From assembly GCA_019638485.1 (NCBI GenBank), contig JAHBTP010000004.1, positions 62,001-126,000 on the forward strand: a stretch of DNA of 64,000 nucleotides. The letters are read 5' to 3'. This DNA comes from Ferruginibacter sp. (GTDB taxonomy: Bacteria; Bacteroidota; Bacteroidia; Chitinophagales; Chitinophagaceae). Both the position numbers and the translations under genes were made by a program. This document shows positions 8,692-17,737 of the stretch, one piece after another. The notes beneath the pieces were generated by a model, which was given only the letters and a program-made list of their open reading frames with translations, was not told the origin of the DNA and did not search any database. Position 1 is the first letter of the stretch, and every line of letters starts with the position of its first letter.

Positions 8692-9969
8692 TTAATACAC
8701 TACTAGTTCAAAGAAATTTTCGGGTTGTAAATATTTTTGAGCCAGTGCTTTTATCTCTGCAGGCGTAACCGTTTTAATGTCATGGATTGAATTAGTAAAG
8801 TAATTTTCATCGAGGTTGTTTAAAATAATATTTTTCCAACGACCTAAAATTTGAAATGGCCCATCGAGTGTGCCTAAAACGGCTCCCAGCAAATAATTTT
8901 TTACAAGCAACAGTTCATCTTCTCCAACTTCTTCGTTGCATAACTTGTCCATTTCCTTATATATTTCTCCAATGGCTGCTTCGCACACATCTTTTCCCGC
9001 TTCGGTACTTATTAGCCATGCATTTTGCTTCATATTTGCTTTAAAAAAGCTATAAATTCCATAGGTATAGCCTTTATCCTCACGTATATTACTCATTAAC
9101 CGGGAGCCAAAGAACCCGCCAAACAATGCATTAAGCACACCGGCCTTATTAAAATCAGCATGATGCCGGTTAGGGAAAGGAGTTGCTAACCTGATAGCTC
9201 CCTGAACCGAAGATGAATCGTTTTCAATACGCACTATTCGCTCTGTTGCCGGCGTTAAAGGTAATTCAGGTATAACAAAATCAGGTCGTTGCAGAGGTAA
9301 ATCACCCAATGCAAGGTTTAATTGCTGTTGTACATCATTTGGCAACCATCCTGAAATAAAAATAGCACAACTTCCGTTTTTGTAATACCGATCATAAAAA
9401 CTGCGTATATCCTCTACCGTTATATCATCCAAATTGGCAAGTTCAATCTTTCTACCGTAAGGGTGTGTATTACCAAAAAGCATTTCATCTATTTGCCTGC
9501 CTGCAACAAATTCACACTTTTTTAAATTCACAACTAACCGTTGCTTAAAATTTTTTCGGTGGATATTAAGCTCATTTTCCGGATATGTAGCTTCTGTAAG
9601 CAAATCACGCATTAAAGGCAATACCTTGTTTAGATATTTAGAAAGTCCATGCAAGGTAATTGTTGCTGTTTCTGAAAAACATGAAGAGCCAAAATAAGAA
9701 CCATAATAATCAAAGGCTTCGCTAAGCTCAAACGCTGTGCGGGTTTTTGTTCCACAACGTATAAGCGAATTGGTTAGTCCGGCCACTGCTGTTTTCGCTT
9801 CATAAAAATTACCTGAAAAGAAGACCAGTTCAAGTTGTACCACCTCTTGTGAACCACCACTAAATAAATAAACCGGAATGCCATTGTTTAGTTCAAAATA
9901 TTCATACGGTTTCAAACTCAAATGAAAATCAATTGCCTGCTTAATTTCGGGAGATAATAATCTGTTCAT
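8692..9969 (-). CDS. M16 family peptidase-like protein, inactive partner subunit
   Basis: The 425-residue protein has the two-lobed M16 (insulinase/processing-peptidase) fold. Recognisable pieces are the N-terminal strand NNGIPVYLFSGG, the helix region FYEAKTAVAGLTNSLIRCGT and the C-lobe motif RLMSNIREDKGYTYGIYS. That last motif carries the conserved Arg/Tyr pair that holds substrate in M16B enzymes. The zinc motif HxxEH is missing; the equivalent place reads GLTNSLIRCG. Bacterial M16B proteases often work as heterodimers of one zinc subunit and one R/Y subunit. The preceding gene supplies the zinc subunit and overlaps this one by 4 bases (9966-9969), so the two are translationally coupled. 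Neither subunit has a clear signal peptide, so the pair probably acts in the cytoplasm. Confidence 0.88.
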   Translation of the reverse strand: MNRLLSPEIKQAIDFHLSLKPYEYFELNNGIPVYLFSGGSQEVVQLELVFFSGNFYEAKTAVAGLTNSLIRCGTKTRTAFELSEAFDYYGSYFGSSCFSETATITLHGLSKYLNKVLPLMRDLLTEATYPENELNIHRKNFKQRLVVNLKKCEFVAGRQIDEMLFGNTHPYGRKIELANLDDITVEDIRSFYDRYYKNGSCAIFISGWLPNDVQQQLNLALGDLPLQRPDFVIPELPLTPATERIVRIENDSSSVQGAIRLATPFPNRHHADFNKAGVLNALFGGFFGSRLMSNIREDKGYTYGIYSFFKANMKQNAWLISTEAGKDVCEAAIGEIYKEMDKLCNEEVGEDELLLVKNYLLGAVLGTLDGPFQILGRWKNIILNNLDENYFTNSIHDIKTVTPAEIKALAQKYLQPENFFELVVY

Positions 9970-11216
9970 TCCTTTACTTTATTTTTTGCCAGGTAATAGA
10001 GTGTATTGCTGTTTTTTTCACGGAAAATTTCATTGCTCAACTCAAGTATTTCTTGTGTGGTTACTTCACGATATTTTGCTAAATCTGTATTCATCATATT
10101 CGCATCGCCAATTATTTCGTACATAGCAAGGCTGCTTGCCCGATTCATCAAACTGATATCTTCAAATGCCATTGCACTCTCCGTTTTGTTTTTTACCTTT
10201 TCCAGTTCTTCATTAGTTACTCCTTTTTGTTTAAAGCGTTGCAACTGTTCATTAAGTGCCAGCTCTGCTTTTTTTATATCCACCCCTTTAATCAGTTTCC
10301 CCTCAATAGTTAGTAATCCGGCATCTGATGCGCCCAGATGATAACAAGAAATGCTACTAAACAAATGCTGCTCCTTTACTAATGCCTGGTATAAGCGTGA
10401 AGATGAGCCTCCGCCTAGAATATCTGTAAGCAGGTCTGTACCGTAATACTTAGCATCGGTTCGGGAACAAATATGCCAGCACTTATATAAAGCATCAAAA
10501 GGCACAGATGCTTCCACAGTCATCTGCCGCGCCTCTGTTTGTTCGGGTTCTTGTTCATAATTATGTGCTGTGGGGGTTCCCGGTTTTATTTCGCCGAACC
10601 ACTTTTCTGCTAATTCGCGTACACGTGGTACCGTTATATTTCCCGCTACAACCAAAACAGCATTTGCAGGATGGTAATATCGCTGAAAAAATGATTTTAC
10701 TTCTTCTAACGTGGCCTTTTCGATATGTTCCAGTTTATCACCAATCGTCATCCACCGATAAGGGTGATGCTTATAGGCCATGGTACGCAGTTTATGCCAT
10801 ACATCACCATAGGGTTTGTTGATATAATGTTCCTTAAATTCTTCACAGACTACCTTCCTTTGCACCTCCAAACTCTTTGCATTAAAAGCTAAACTTATCA
10901 TCCTATCACTCTCCAGCCAAAAAGCAGTTTCAATATTCTCAACAGGAAGTTGACAATAATAGTTAGTAAGATCATTGGTGGTAAACGCATTATTCTCACC
11001 GCCGGCACGCTGCAAAGGCTCATCATATATTGGAATATTTACACTCCCGCCAAACATGAGGTGTTCAAATAAATGAGCAAAGCCGGTATGATTGGGGTCT
11101 TCATCCCGGGCTCCCACATCATAAATAACATCTACTACCGCCATTGGTGTGGTATTATCTTCATGCACCAACACCTTGAGGCCATTGGATAACACAAATC
11201 GTTCAAATGAAATCAT
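9966..11216 (-). CDS. M16 family zinc peptidase, catalytic subunit
   Basis: This is the catalytic half of the M16B pair. The inverted zinc motif HLFEH is at residues 48-52 (FAHLFEHLMFGG), with the downstream acidic ligand region in VVCEEFKEH. The second lobe contains GGGSSSRLYQALVKEQHLFSS. I start it at ATG 11214-11216 (MISFERFVLSNGLKVLVHED), the usual M16 beginning. An ATG at 11250-11252 would add 12 residues and overlap the divergent mqnC promoter region. The gene is the first of a two-gene operon with the R/Y subunit. It probably degrades peptides or processes exported proteins; the substrate cannot be read from sequence. Confidence 0.9.
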   Translation of the reverse strand: MISFERFVLSNGLKVLVHEDNTTPMAVVDVIYDVGARDEDPNHTGFAHLFEHLMFGGSVNIPIYDEPLQRAGGENNAFTTNDLTNYYCQLPVENIETAFWLESDRMISLAFNAKSLEVQRKVVCEEFKEHYINKPYGDVWHKLRTMAYKHHPYRWMTIGDKLEHIEKATLEEVKSFFQRYYHPANAVLVVAGNITVPRVRELAEKWFGEIKPGTPTAHNYEQEPEQTEARQMTVEASVPFDALYKCWHICSRTDAKYYGTDLLTDILGGGSSSRLYQALVKEQHLFSSISCYHLGASDAGLLTIEGKLIKGVDIKKAELALNEQLQRFKQKGVTNEELEKVKNKTESAMAFEDISLMNRASSLAMYEIIGDANMMNTDLAKYREVTTQEILELSNEIFREKNSNTLYYLAKNKVKE

Positions 11217-11278
11217 AGGTTGCAAAAATACAAGCAATATATTTGACTGCATCTTTTCTAACTCCTTTAACCAAGCTC

Positions 11279-11311
11279 TTGCATTATTTACACCTAATGC
11301 ACCTAATTTTG
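11279..11311 (+). promoter_or_regulatory. Predicted promoter of mqnC
   Basis: TTG at 11279-11281, a 22-nt spacer and TAATTTTG at 11304-11311 match the Bacteroidota consensus. The implied transcript start near 11,318 lies just before ATG 11333. This supports that start over the upstream in-frame TTG at 11243, which lies ahead of the promoter. Confidence 0.55.
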
Positions 11312-11332
11312 CATTTTTGGGAAACTAGCGAT

Positions 11333-12469
11333 ATGGATAGCGCAGAAATGAATACATCACAAATATTAGACAAAGCCTTAAACTTCGAATTTTTAACCGT
11401 TGAGGAAGGCGTTTATTTATATGAACAAGCATCCTTGCCTGTTTTAGCAGAAGTTGCAGATACATTACGGAAAATTCAAGTTCCTCACGGGCGTGTAACC
11501 TGGCAGATAGACCGGAATGTAAACACCACCAATGTATGTATTGCCAACTGTAAATTTTGTAATTTCTATCGTGTTCCTGGCCACCCGGAAGCTTATATCA
11601 CAGATATTGCTACTTACAAGCGCAAAATTGAGGAAACCATTCGTTACGGTGGAGATCAATTGTTGATTCAGGGCGGGCATCATCCAGACCTTGGGCTTTC
11701 TTTTTATACCGACTTGTTTGGCACATTAAAATCTCTCTATCCTAATATTCGGCTTCACGCCCTCGGCCCTCCGGAGGTTGCACACATTACACGAAAGGAA
11801 AAAAGCACACACTATGAAGTGCTTAAAGCACTAAAAGAAGCCGGTATGGATAGCCTACCCGGTGCCGGCGCTGAGATACTAACGGATAGGGTTAGACGCT
11901 TAATCAGCAAAGGTAAGTGTAGTGCACAGGAATGGCTTGACATTATGCATGAAGCTCACAAACTTCATCTCACCACATCTGCAACCATGATGTTTGGACA
12001 TGTAGAAACTATTACCGAACGCTTTGAACACTTGGTTAAAATACGTGAAGTACAAAGTAGAAAACCTGAAGATTCAAAAGGATTCCTAAACTTTATCCCC
12101 TGGACGTTTCAGGATGTAGATACCTTACTTGCGCGCATTAGAGGAGTGCATAACCTCACTACACCGGAAGAATATATCCGCATGACTGCATTAAGCAGAA
12201 TCATGTTGCCCAATATTATTAATATACAAGCCAGTTGGCTCACTGTAGGTAAACAAGTTGCTCAGGCGTGTCTTTATGCGGGAGCAAATGATTTTGGCAG
12301 TATTATGATTGAGGAAAATGTAGTGAGTGCTGCAGGAGCGCAGCACCGCTTTACTGCATCATCAATACAAGAAGCCATTAAAGAAGCCGGCTTTATTCCA
12401 CAACTTCGAAACCAGGAATATGAATGGCGCGAAATTCCACAGTTAATTGATCAAGTGATTGATTATTAA
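11333..12469 (+). CDS. mqnC: Cyclic dehypoxanthinyl futalosine synthase (MqnC), radical SAM
   Basis: MqnC cyclises dehypoxanthine futalosine in the futalosine route to menaquinone. The 378-residue protein has the radical-SAM cluster motif CIANCKFC (CxxxCxxC) at about residues 69-76. The family segments WQIDRNVNTTNVC, QGGHHPDLGL, PGAGAEILTDRVR, ATMMFGHVET and GANDFGSIMIEENVV are all present. The promoter position and family length support ATG 11333; a second in-frame ATG follows five codons later. Other mqn genes are not in the window, which is usual in Bacteroidota. A hairpin TATAATAA...TTATTATA (12510-12534) follows the stop by 40 bases and may be the transcript end. Confidence 0.93.
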   Translation: MDSAEMNTSQILDKALNFEFLTVEEGVYLYEQASLPVLAEVADTLRKIQVPHGRVTWQIDRNVNTTNVCIANCKFCNFYRVPGHPEAYITDIATYKRKIEETIRYGGDQLLIQGGHHPDLGLSFYTDLFGTLKSLYPNIRLHALGPPEVAHITRKEKSTHYEVLKALKEAGMDSLPGAGAEILTDRVRRLISKGKCSAQEWLDIMHEAHKLHLTTSATMMFGHVETITERFEHLVKIREVQSRKPEDSKGFLNFIPWTFQDVDTLLARIRGVHNLTTPEEYIRMTALSRIMLPNIINIQASWLTVGKQVAQACLYAGANDFGSIMIEENVVSAAGAQHRFTASSIQEAIKEAGFIPQLRNQEYEWREIPQLIDQVIDY

Positions 12470-12574
12470 CTATTTATTTGCAATTGTTTAATTATCTTAG
12501 AACGCTTTGTATAATAATAGCCCAGGTTATTATACAACTCCATAATCATTACACCCAACAGAAAATTTTTAAAA

Positions 12575-12718
12575 ATGGAAAAGTCATTTACTGTTCATCC
12601 GATATGGGATGCGTTAAAAACATTTATTAATAAATTCCTCCAAAATCCGAGTATCTATCCTATTGACTATTATAAAAAGTTGCGCTACAATCGTAAAAGG
12701 CGCCCATATAATTACTAA
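12575..12718 (+). CDS. Possible 47-residue small protein
   Basis: An ATG-started frame of 47 codons begins MEKSFTVHPIWDALKTF and ends KRRPYNY, giving a basic C-terminus. It lies alone between mqnC and the next small ORF. I see no clear TTG/TAnnTTTG promoter directly ahead of it. A weak hairpin TTCCG-GGTG-CGGAA follows at about 12,726. No family is recognised. Its central ALKTFINKFLQN faintly resembles VVKAFTDVLRSLFF of the next ORF, which could mean two related small proteins, but this is speculative. Confidence 0.35.
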   Translation: MEKSFTVHPIWDALKTFINKFLQNPSIYPIDYYKKLRYNRKRRPYNY

Positions 12719-12772
12719 ATTTCCCATTCCGGGTGCGGAAAATACCCAAATTAAAATCGAGAATTTGTGCGC

Positions 12773-12803
12773 TTGACCTAAGGTGTAGATGTGTGTAGGT
12801 TTG
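12773..12803 (+). promoter_or_regulatory. Predicted strong promoter of a small gene
   Basis: TTG at 12773-12775, exactly 20 nt, then TAGGTTTG at 12796-12803. This is a near-ideal Bacteroidota vegetative promoter. The implied transcript start (~12,810) is about 19 bases before ATG 12829. Confidence 0.6.
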
Positions 12804-12828
12804 TATTGAACTTTAAACCCCTACCCCT

Positions 12829-12960
12829 ATGAAACAAAATGACCCAAAACCAACCGCTTTAGGAACCGTAGTAAAAGCCTTTACCGATGTATTGAGGAGT
12901 TTATTCTTCTCTGATGATAGTCGAGATTTTCGACGTTTAAAAAATTTCATCGCTTCTTAG
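12829..12960 (+). CDS. 43-residue small protein with its own promoter and terminator
   Basis: The frame starts at ATG 12829 and encodes 43 residues beginning MKQNDPKPTALGTVVKAF and ending RRLKNFIAS. It has an amphipathic centre (VVKAFTDVLRSLFF) flanked by charged ends, with no signal peptide or cysteine. I recognise no family. What supports it is the context. A well-formed promoter lies ~25 bases ahead and a rho-independent terminator begins 25 bases behind, so this ~200-base segment looks like a complete transcription unit. It could be a small membrane-associated or regulatory peptide. The alternative is that the transcript is a small RNA and the frame is incidental. Confidence 0.5.
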   Translation: MKQNDPKPTALGTVVKAFTDVLRSLFFSDDSRDFRRLKNFIAS

Positions 12961-12984
12961 CACATACAAAGTTTCTATTCAACT

Positions 12985-13022
12985 CCCCAACATAATGATA
13001 GCCATGTTGGGGTTTTGGTTTT
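12985..13022 (+). terminator. Rho-independent terminator after the 43-residue ORF
   Basis: Perfect 9-bp stem CCCCAACAT (12985-12993) / ATGTTGGGG (13004-13012) with a 10-base loop, followed by TTTTGGTTTTAT. Confidence 0.8.
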
Positions 13023-13118
13023 ATAAGGCTTCCATTTGTTTCATTAAAATTCATTGCCTAAGAAATTAACAAGCACGAACGAGATGGGAAAAGATAAGAA
13101 ACAAGATTACGCTTCTTT

Positions 13119-16100
13119 TTACGAGAACAGATATTCCACATCAGCCCGGGTAAGTGTTTTCACAAAGCCTGATTCATCAGAAATCAGTTCCTTAGCTAGC
13201 ACCCGTTTCTTTTCCTGTAATTGTAGAATTTTATCTTCAATAGTTTCCAAACAAATCATGCGGTAGGCAAATATATTTTTTGTTTGGCCAATACGATGTG
13301 TTCTGTCAATTGCTTGTTGTTCAACAGCGGGGTTCCACCATGGGTCAACGATATAAACGTAATCAGCAGCAGTAAGATTCAACCCTACACCACCCGCCTT
13401 TAATGAAATCAAGAACACCCTAATTGAATCGTCTTGCTGAAAGGCCTGGATGGCCCTTTCACGCTCTGTAGTAGAAGTGCTGCCATCGAAATAAACATAC
13501 TTTATTCCCATTTCTTCCAGTTTTTTCCGAATCAAACCCAGCATTCCTAAAAATTGTGAAAATACAAGCGCCTTGTGTTCTCCTATGTTTTCGGTAATTT
13601 CTCGGGTCAGCTCTTCCAACTTAATAGAATGATTAGGAAATTTTTCTTCCTCATTTAAAATTGCCGGGCTATCACATATCTGGCGCAATTTCATCAAGCC
13701 CTGCAAAATAGTTAGTTGAGACTTATCAATTCCCTGCTCATCAATTACACCCATAATCTTTTCCCGATAGCTATTTCGGTATGCATTATAAATCCTGCGC
13801 TGATCTGCTCCCATTTCACAAAACAAGATAGTTTCTGTTTTTTCAGGTAAGTCTTTTGCAACCTGTTCTTTTGTACGTCGCAAAATAAAAGGCAGCAGCA
13901 GTTTTCGCAAATGTTCCTTATGTTCTTGTTCCTGAAATTTATCTATTGGATTTGCAAATTCATTTCTAAAATATTCTACGCTACCCAGTAAGCCCGGGTT
14001 CAAAAAATTCATTTGAGCATAGATATCAAATGTATTATTCTGCAATGGTGTTCCACTCAGGCATAATCTATTGGTTCCATTTAAAAGAGTAGCCGCTTTG
14101 GTTACTTTGGAAGATGGGTTTTTAATCGCCTGACTTTCATCCAACACTACATAATCAAAATTAAACTTCAAAAATAAATTAATATCGCTCCGTAATGTAC
14201 CGTAAGTGGTTATGACAATATTATGTTGTGCTAAAAACTGGATATCCCGGCTCCGTGTGTTACCATGATGAATGTGACAGGTTAGCCCGGAGGTGAATTT
14301 TTTCACTTCATTTTGCCAATTATAAATAAGGGTGGTGGGACAAACAACCAGGGTTAGTAATTTGTTATACTGAAGTTTAAATTGTTGAAGCATAGCCAAT
14401 GCCTGAACTGTTTTTCCCAATCCCATGTCATCAGCCAAAATACCGCCCCATCCCACATCCTGTAAATAGCTTAACCAATGATAGCCTGATAACTGATAAG
14501 GGCGTAAAACCGGAGCAAGCGCGGCCGGAGCATCAACCTGAGGAATACTTTTAAATGACCGAAGTTTTTCAAATTTTTCATCTAATGCAAAAGTGAGTTC
14601 TTCTTCATTCCTGTTTTCGTACAACTCATCAATAACACTAAGATGATATTTCGACAACCGAAGTTGATTTGAATTGCCTTCTGCCACCTTAAACAACAAA
14701 GCGTATTTTTTAATCCACTCTTCGGGTAAAATACCTAATGAGCCATCTCCCAATTGAACGAATGATTGTTGCGAGGCTAATGCTCGCTTAATTTCGGATA
14801 TCCCTACTCGTTGTTCTCCAAAATCTATTTCCACTTTGGCATCAAACCAATCTACACCGCTGCTCATGTGGATAAAGGTCTTTGGTCGGGATGTATTGAA
14901 CCGGAAGTTCTTTAATGAATCAAAACCATAAACAGGCACCTTTAATTCCTTCATGGCATCCATAAAAAGGAAAAACCAATTATTCTTTAAAACATCCGGG
15001 CCTTTTAATGCAAACCCTCCACCGGCTTGACGTGAAAATTGTGAATGTAAGGTTTCCAATTTTTGTAAAAATGCTTGTTCTGCCTCAGTGTTTCGCTTTA
15101 TCTGGATAATTTTATCATCATCCGGGATAATCAAAGTTTCCTTATCGTGCCCACGAGCTTCAAAACCATTGTAAGAGAAAACCGGTTGTAAAACCAGATA
15201 ATCACCTTTTTCCATTAAATTAATTCGCATATCAGGCTGAACTACCTTTACCTCACGCAGCAATGATTTATCAAACTCTACCCGATATTGTTTAGCCAGC
15301 GGCACAATAATTTCCAAAAGTTCTCTTTTACCAAATTTCGTTTTGTTACTTTTCATGATGCGTTGTACTTCCATTGCATCTTCAGCTAATTTCCACAGGT
15401 AGATGGTTTTATCAATCATCAATAACAAAGGACTTCCACACTCATTATCCGTGTAATCTACCCACTGCCCGTTAATATTTACTTTACAGGTAAGCGCTAA
15501 TTGTCCGTTTTTTGCAGAAACATAAAACACCGGCGATACGGGTTCGCTACTCAATTCAATCTCTTCAAGCATGGCTGTTTTAAATGCCTTCCCTAACGGT
15601 AGTTGATAGCCGAAATAATCGTGGTTTTCCCGGGTAAAAATTTTCTTCAGTCGCGGATAAACGTATTCTGCTATTATCGTCTTGGTTTCATCGGGGAGGT
15701 CATCTCCATCAGTATGTATTATATTCTCCCAAATTCCGCTAAATGGAGAGTTGCGATTTAGGTATTTATTTATTTCATTATCCTGCAATTTTCTCACACA
15801 CTGCAGTAATAGCCTATCCTCTTCAGGAAGTGAATCAATTTGTACAAACTTGCTAATATCTATAGCCTCTGCTTTACCCAGCAATCCGGTTCCCGAATCA
15901 TTAGGTTCTCCCAAAACCAAAGCCACAGTAAAAAATGGGAAAGTCTTTGCATTAAAATTAAACACCAATCCCAGCCGATGAGGATAGGATTCTACCTCTA
16001 CCGGAGCGCTTTCTACAAATGGAGTTGGTTGTACATTGTTAAATGATGGCCGAGGCTTAACATTACTAACGGCTTGGGTTATACGCTTTATAGAAGGGTC

Positions 16101-16868
16101 GAGTACCTTTAAAAAGGGTTTTCCTTCTTTATAGGTAAAAAGAAACTTCCCTTCTAAATCATCATTTAGGCTGTAGCCATAAATCTGCAATAATTTATCT
16201 TTTTCCTTATCCCAATTTCTAATGGTATCAAAATAATGGGGGCCAAATGAATTAAGCAATTGTAAAAACATCATTGCTTTGTGCAAACACAATGGGTGAT
16301 TTGTTTCATTACAGGTACAAGATGTGTCAAAAACCCGCTCTTCATTTTTTTGAATAACCAAAGGAAACAACTCTCCGTTAATAGTAACATTTGCTTCTAC
16401 TCTTTCATCTCCGGCAGAAATAATATTTACCTTATTTGTTCTCAACAAATGTTCAGCAGCTTCCATTATGTTTCTCGATGATAACATCCTTAACACACGC
16501 AAATCAATATGCCCCATCTTAGCTATGGTATGATGCTGATCGTACACAATCTCTGTAGCATTAAGTTGATTACGGTCTATCAAATCTTGCAATAAAAACA
16601 AGCCTGCTGCTTCATGGCGACAAATTTCACCCAAATTATATGGGCATCCGCAGCGAAGCGTCATTAAGCGCGGATCGGAATACTTTTGAATATGCACCTT
16701 ATAATAGGTGTTGTATATATCATCCCGCACGCGCATCACAACCATATTAAGTAATTCATCATGCTCCGTCATTTGGGCCAAACCCAAAGCATGAATTCTT
16801 TTTCCTCTACGAATTACTTCATCGGTGCCATTTTTGTAAACATGTTTAATAATATGTGGTAATGCCAA
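13119..16868 (-). CDS. SNF2-family helicase/ATPase with N-terminal SWIM zinc domains
   Basis: The 1,249-residue product is a Swi2/Snf2-type DNA translocase. A SWIM zinc motif CGC...CRH is at residues 73-85, and a second SWIM-like CTC...CLH lies near residue 185. After a ~550-residue middle part comes the helicase core. Walker A (DDMGLGKT) is near residue 815, motif II is DESQ near 906, and the helicase C-terminal lobe has DRTHRIGQ near 1193. Such proteins remodel protein-DNA complexes; the bacterial substrate is unknown. The start is TTG at 16866-16868. No ATG exists between it and the upstream in-frame stop, and MALPHIIKHVYKNGTDE is the family-like beginning. The gene is monocistronic, with a possible TACTTTTG -7 element at 16923-16930 lacking a good upstream partner. 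Confidence 0.9.
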   Translation of the reverse strand: MALPHIIKHVYKNGTDEVIRRGKRIHALGLAQMTEHDELLNMVVMRVRDDIYNTYYKVHIQKYSDPRLMTLRCGCPYNLGEICRHEAAGLFLLQDLIDRNQLNATEIVYDQHHTIAKMGHIDLRVLRMLSSRNIMEAAEHLLRTNKVNIISAGDERVEANVTINGELFPLVIQKNEERVFDTSCTCNETNHPLCLHKAMMFLQLLNSFGPHYFDTIRNWDKEKDKLLQIYGYSLNDDLEGKFLFTYKEGKPFLKVLDPSIKRITQAVSNVKPRPSFNNVQPTPFVESAPVEVESYPHRLGLVFNFNAKTFPFFTVALVLGEPNDSGTGLLGKAEAIDISKFVQIDSLPEEDRLLLQCVRKLQDNEINKYLNRNSPFSGIWENIIHTDGDDLPDETKTIIAEYVYPRLKKIFTRENHDYFGYQLPLGKAFKTAMLEEIELSSEPVSPVFYVSAKNGQLALTCKVNINGQWVDYTDNECGSPLLLMIDKTIYLWKLAEDAMEVQRIMKSNKTKFGKRELLEIIVPLAKQYRVEFDKSLLREVKVVQPDMRINLMEKGDYLVLQPVFSYNGFEARGHDKETLIIPDDDKIIQIKRNTEAEQAFLQKLETLHSQFSRQAGGGFALKGPDVLKNNWFFLFMDAMKELKVPVYGFDSLKNFRFNTSRPKTFIHMSSGVDWFDAKVEIDFGEQRVGISEIKRALASQQSFVQLGDGSLGILPEEWIKKYALLFKVAEGNSNQLRLSKYHLSVIDELYENRNEEELTFALDEKFEKLRSFKSIPQVDAPAALAPVLRPYQLSGYHWLSYLQDVGWGGILADDMGLGKTVQALAMLQQFKLQYNKLLTLVVCPTTLIYNWQNEVKKFTSGLTCHIHHGNTRSRDIQFLAQHNIVITTYGTLRSDINLFLKFNFDYVVLDESQAIKNPSSKVTKAATLLNGTNRLCLSGTPLQNNTFDIYAQMNFLNPGLLGSVEYFRNEFANPIDKFQEQEHKEHLRKLLLPFILRRTKEQVAKDLPEKTETILFCEMGADQRRIYNAYRNSYREKIMGVIDEQGIDKSQLTILQGLMKLRQICDSPAILNEEEKFPNHSIKLEELTREITENIGEHKALVFSQFLGMLGLIRKKLEEMGIKYVYFDGSTSTTERERAIQAFQQDDSIRVFLISLKAGGVGLNLTAADYVYIVDPWWNPAVEQQAIDRTHRIGQTKNIFAYRMICLETIEDKILQLQEKKRVLAKELISDESGFVKTLTRADVEYLFS

Positions 16869-16985
16869 ACCAAAGCTGTTTAGGGTAAAGAGATTCTCCT
16901 TCGTTCAGAAAAGAGCAATTTGCAAAAGTAAAGAAATTTTTTCCGGAGAAGAAAGGGTTTCGAATATATTGTGGAGAATTATTCG

Positions 16986-17726
16986 TTAAATAGTGCCTTT
17001 TATCAACTTTCCGTCATTGTAAATAGGTAATACAGGAGCTGTGTCTATGGTGAGACAGTGTTTAATATCTTTTTCTAACCCAAAGCCGGTGAGCCGATGA
17101 TAGTGTGATGCGTTTTTGCTTTTCATAAACTCAAACAAATCTTGCTTAGCCAGGCTGTACATAATGTGAGCCATTTGAGATGCATCACAATGAATAGAAA
17201 ATCTATCTCCCACTGCATCAATTACTGCGCCGGCAAATAAAGTGTCTTCAAAATTTGCCTTATCTTTCCAAGCTGCACAAGCCAGGATAACCGGTAAATT
17301 CTTTTTTGATACATGTGCACATACTGCACTAAGATTAGCAAATGCTCCGGTTACTATTTCCTTTGCTCCTTTCTCAAGTGCCATGTGCAATAATCGGGTT
17401 CCGTTTGTTGTAGTAAGTACCAAGGTTTTCTTTGCAATAAATTCTTGAGGATATTCAAAGGGAGAATTACCATGCTGTAATCCCTCGGCGATTTTTCCAT
17501 CACGCTCACCGGCAGTAACGGCATCAATCTGTCTGCCGATACGAATACATTCTGCTACGCTATCAACCGGCACAATACTTTTTGCACCATTTGCTAAGGC
17601 GGTTGAAATAGTAGAAGTAGCCCTTAGCACATCAATAATAACCACAATACTGCTCTTTACGTCATAAAGATGCAGCAGGGCTGGGGAAAGGCACGTAAAC
17701 AAAGCCGGTTTATTACTCTTTGCCAT
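16986..17726 (-). CDS. comB: 2-phosphosulfolactate phosphatase family protein (ComB)
   Basis: The 246-residue protein matches the ComB family throughout: VVIIDVLRATSTISTALANGA near the start, AGERDGKIAEGLQHGNSP, TTTNGTRLL, and FEDTLFAGAVIDAV. ComB removes phosphate from 2-phosphosulfolactate in the archaeal coenzyme M route. In Bacteroidota, which make no coenzyme M, its physiological substrate is uncertain, possibly sulfolactate-type or sulfonolipid-related compounds (inference). It starts 11 bases after the gcvT stop, so the two are probably co-transcribed from the gcvT promoter. Confidence 0.88.
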   Translation of the reverse strand: MAKSNKPALFTCLSPALLHLYDVKSSIVVIIDVLRATSTISTALANGAKSIVPVDSVAECIRIGRQIDAVTAGERDGKIAEGLQHGNSPFEYPQEFIAKKTLVLTTTNGTRLLHMALEKGAKEIVTGAFANLSAVCAHVSKKNLPVILACAAWKDKANFEDTLFAGAVIDAVGDRFSIHCDASQMAHIMYSLAKQDLFEFMKSKNASHYHRLTGFGLEKDIKHCLTIDTAPVLPIYNDGKLIKGTI

Positions 17727-17737
17727 ACTTCATTGTC

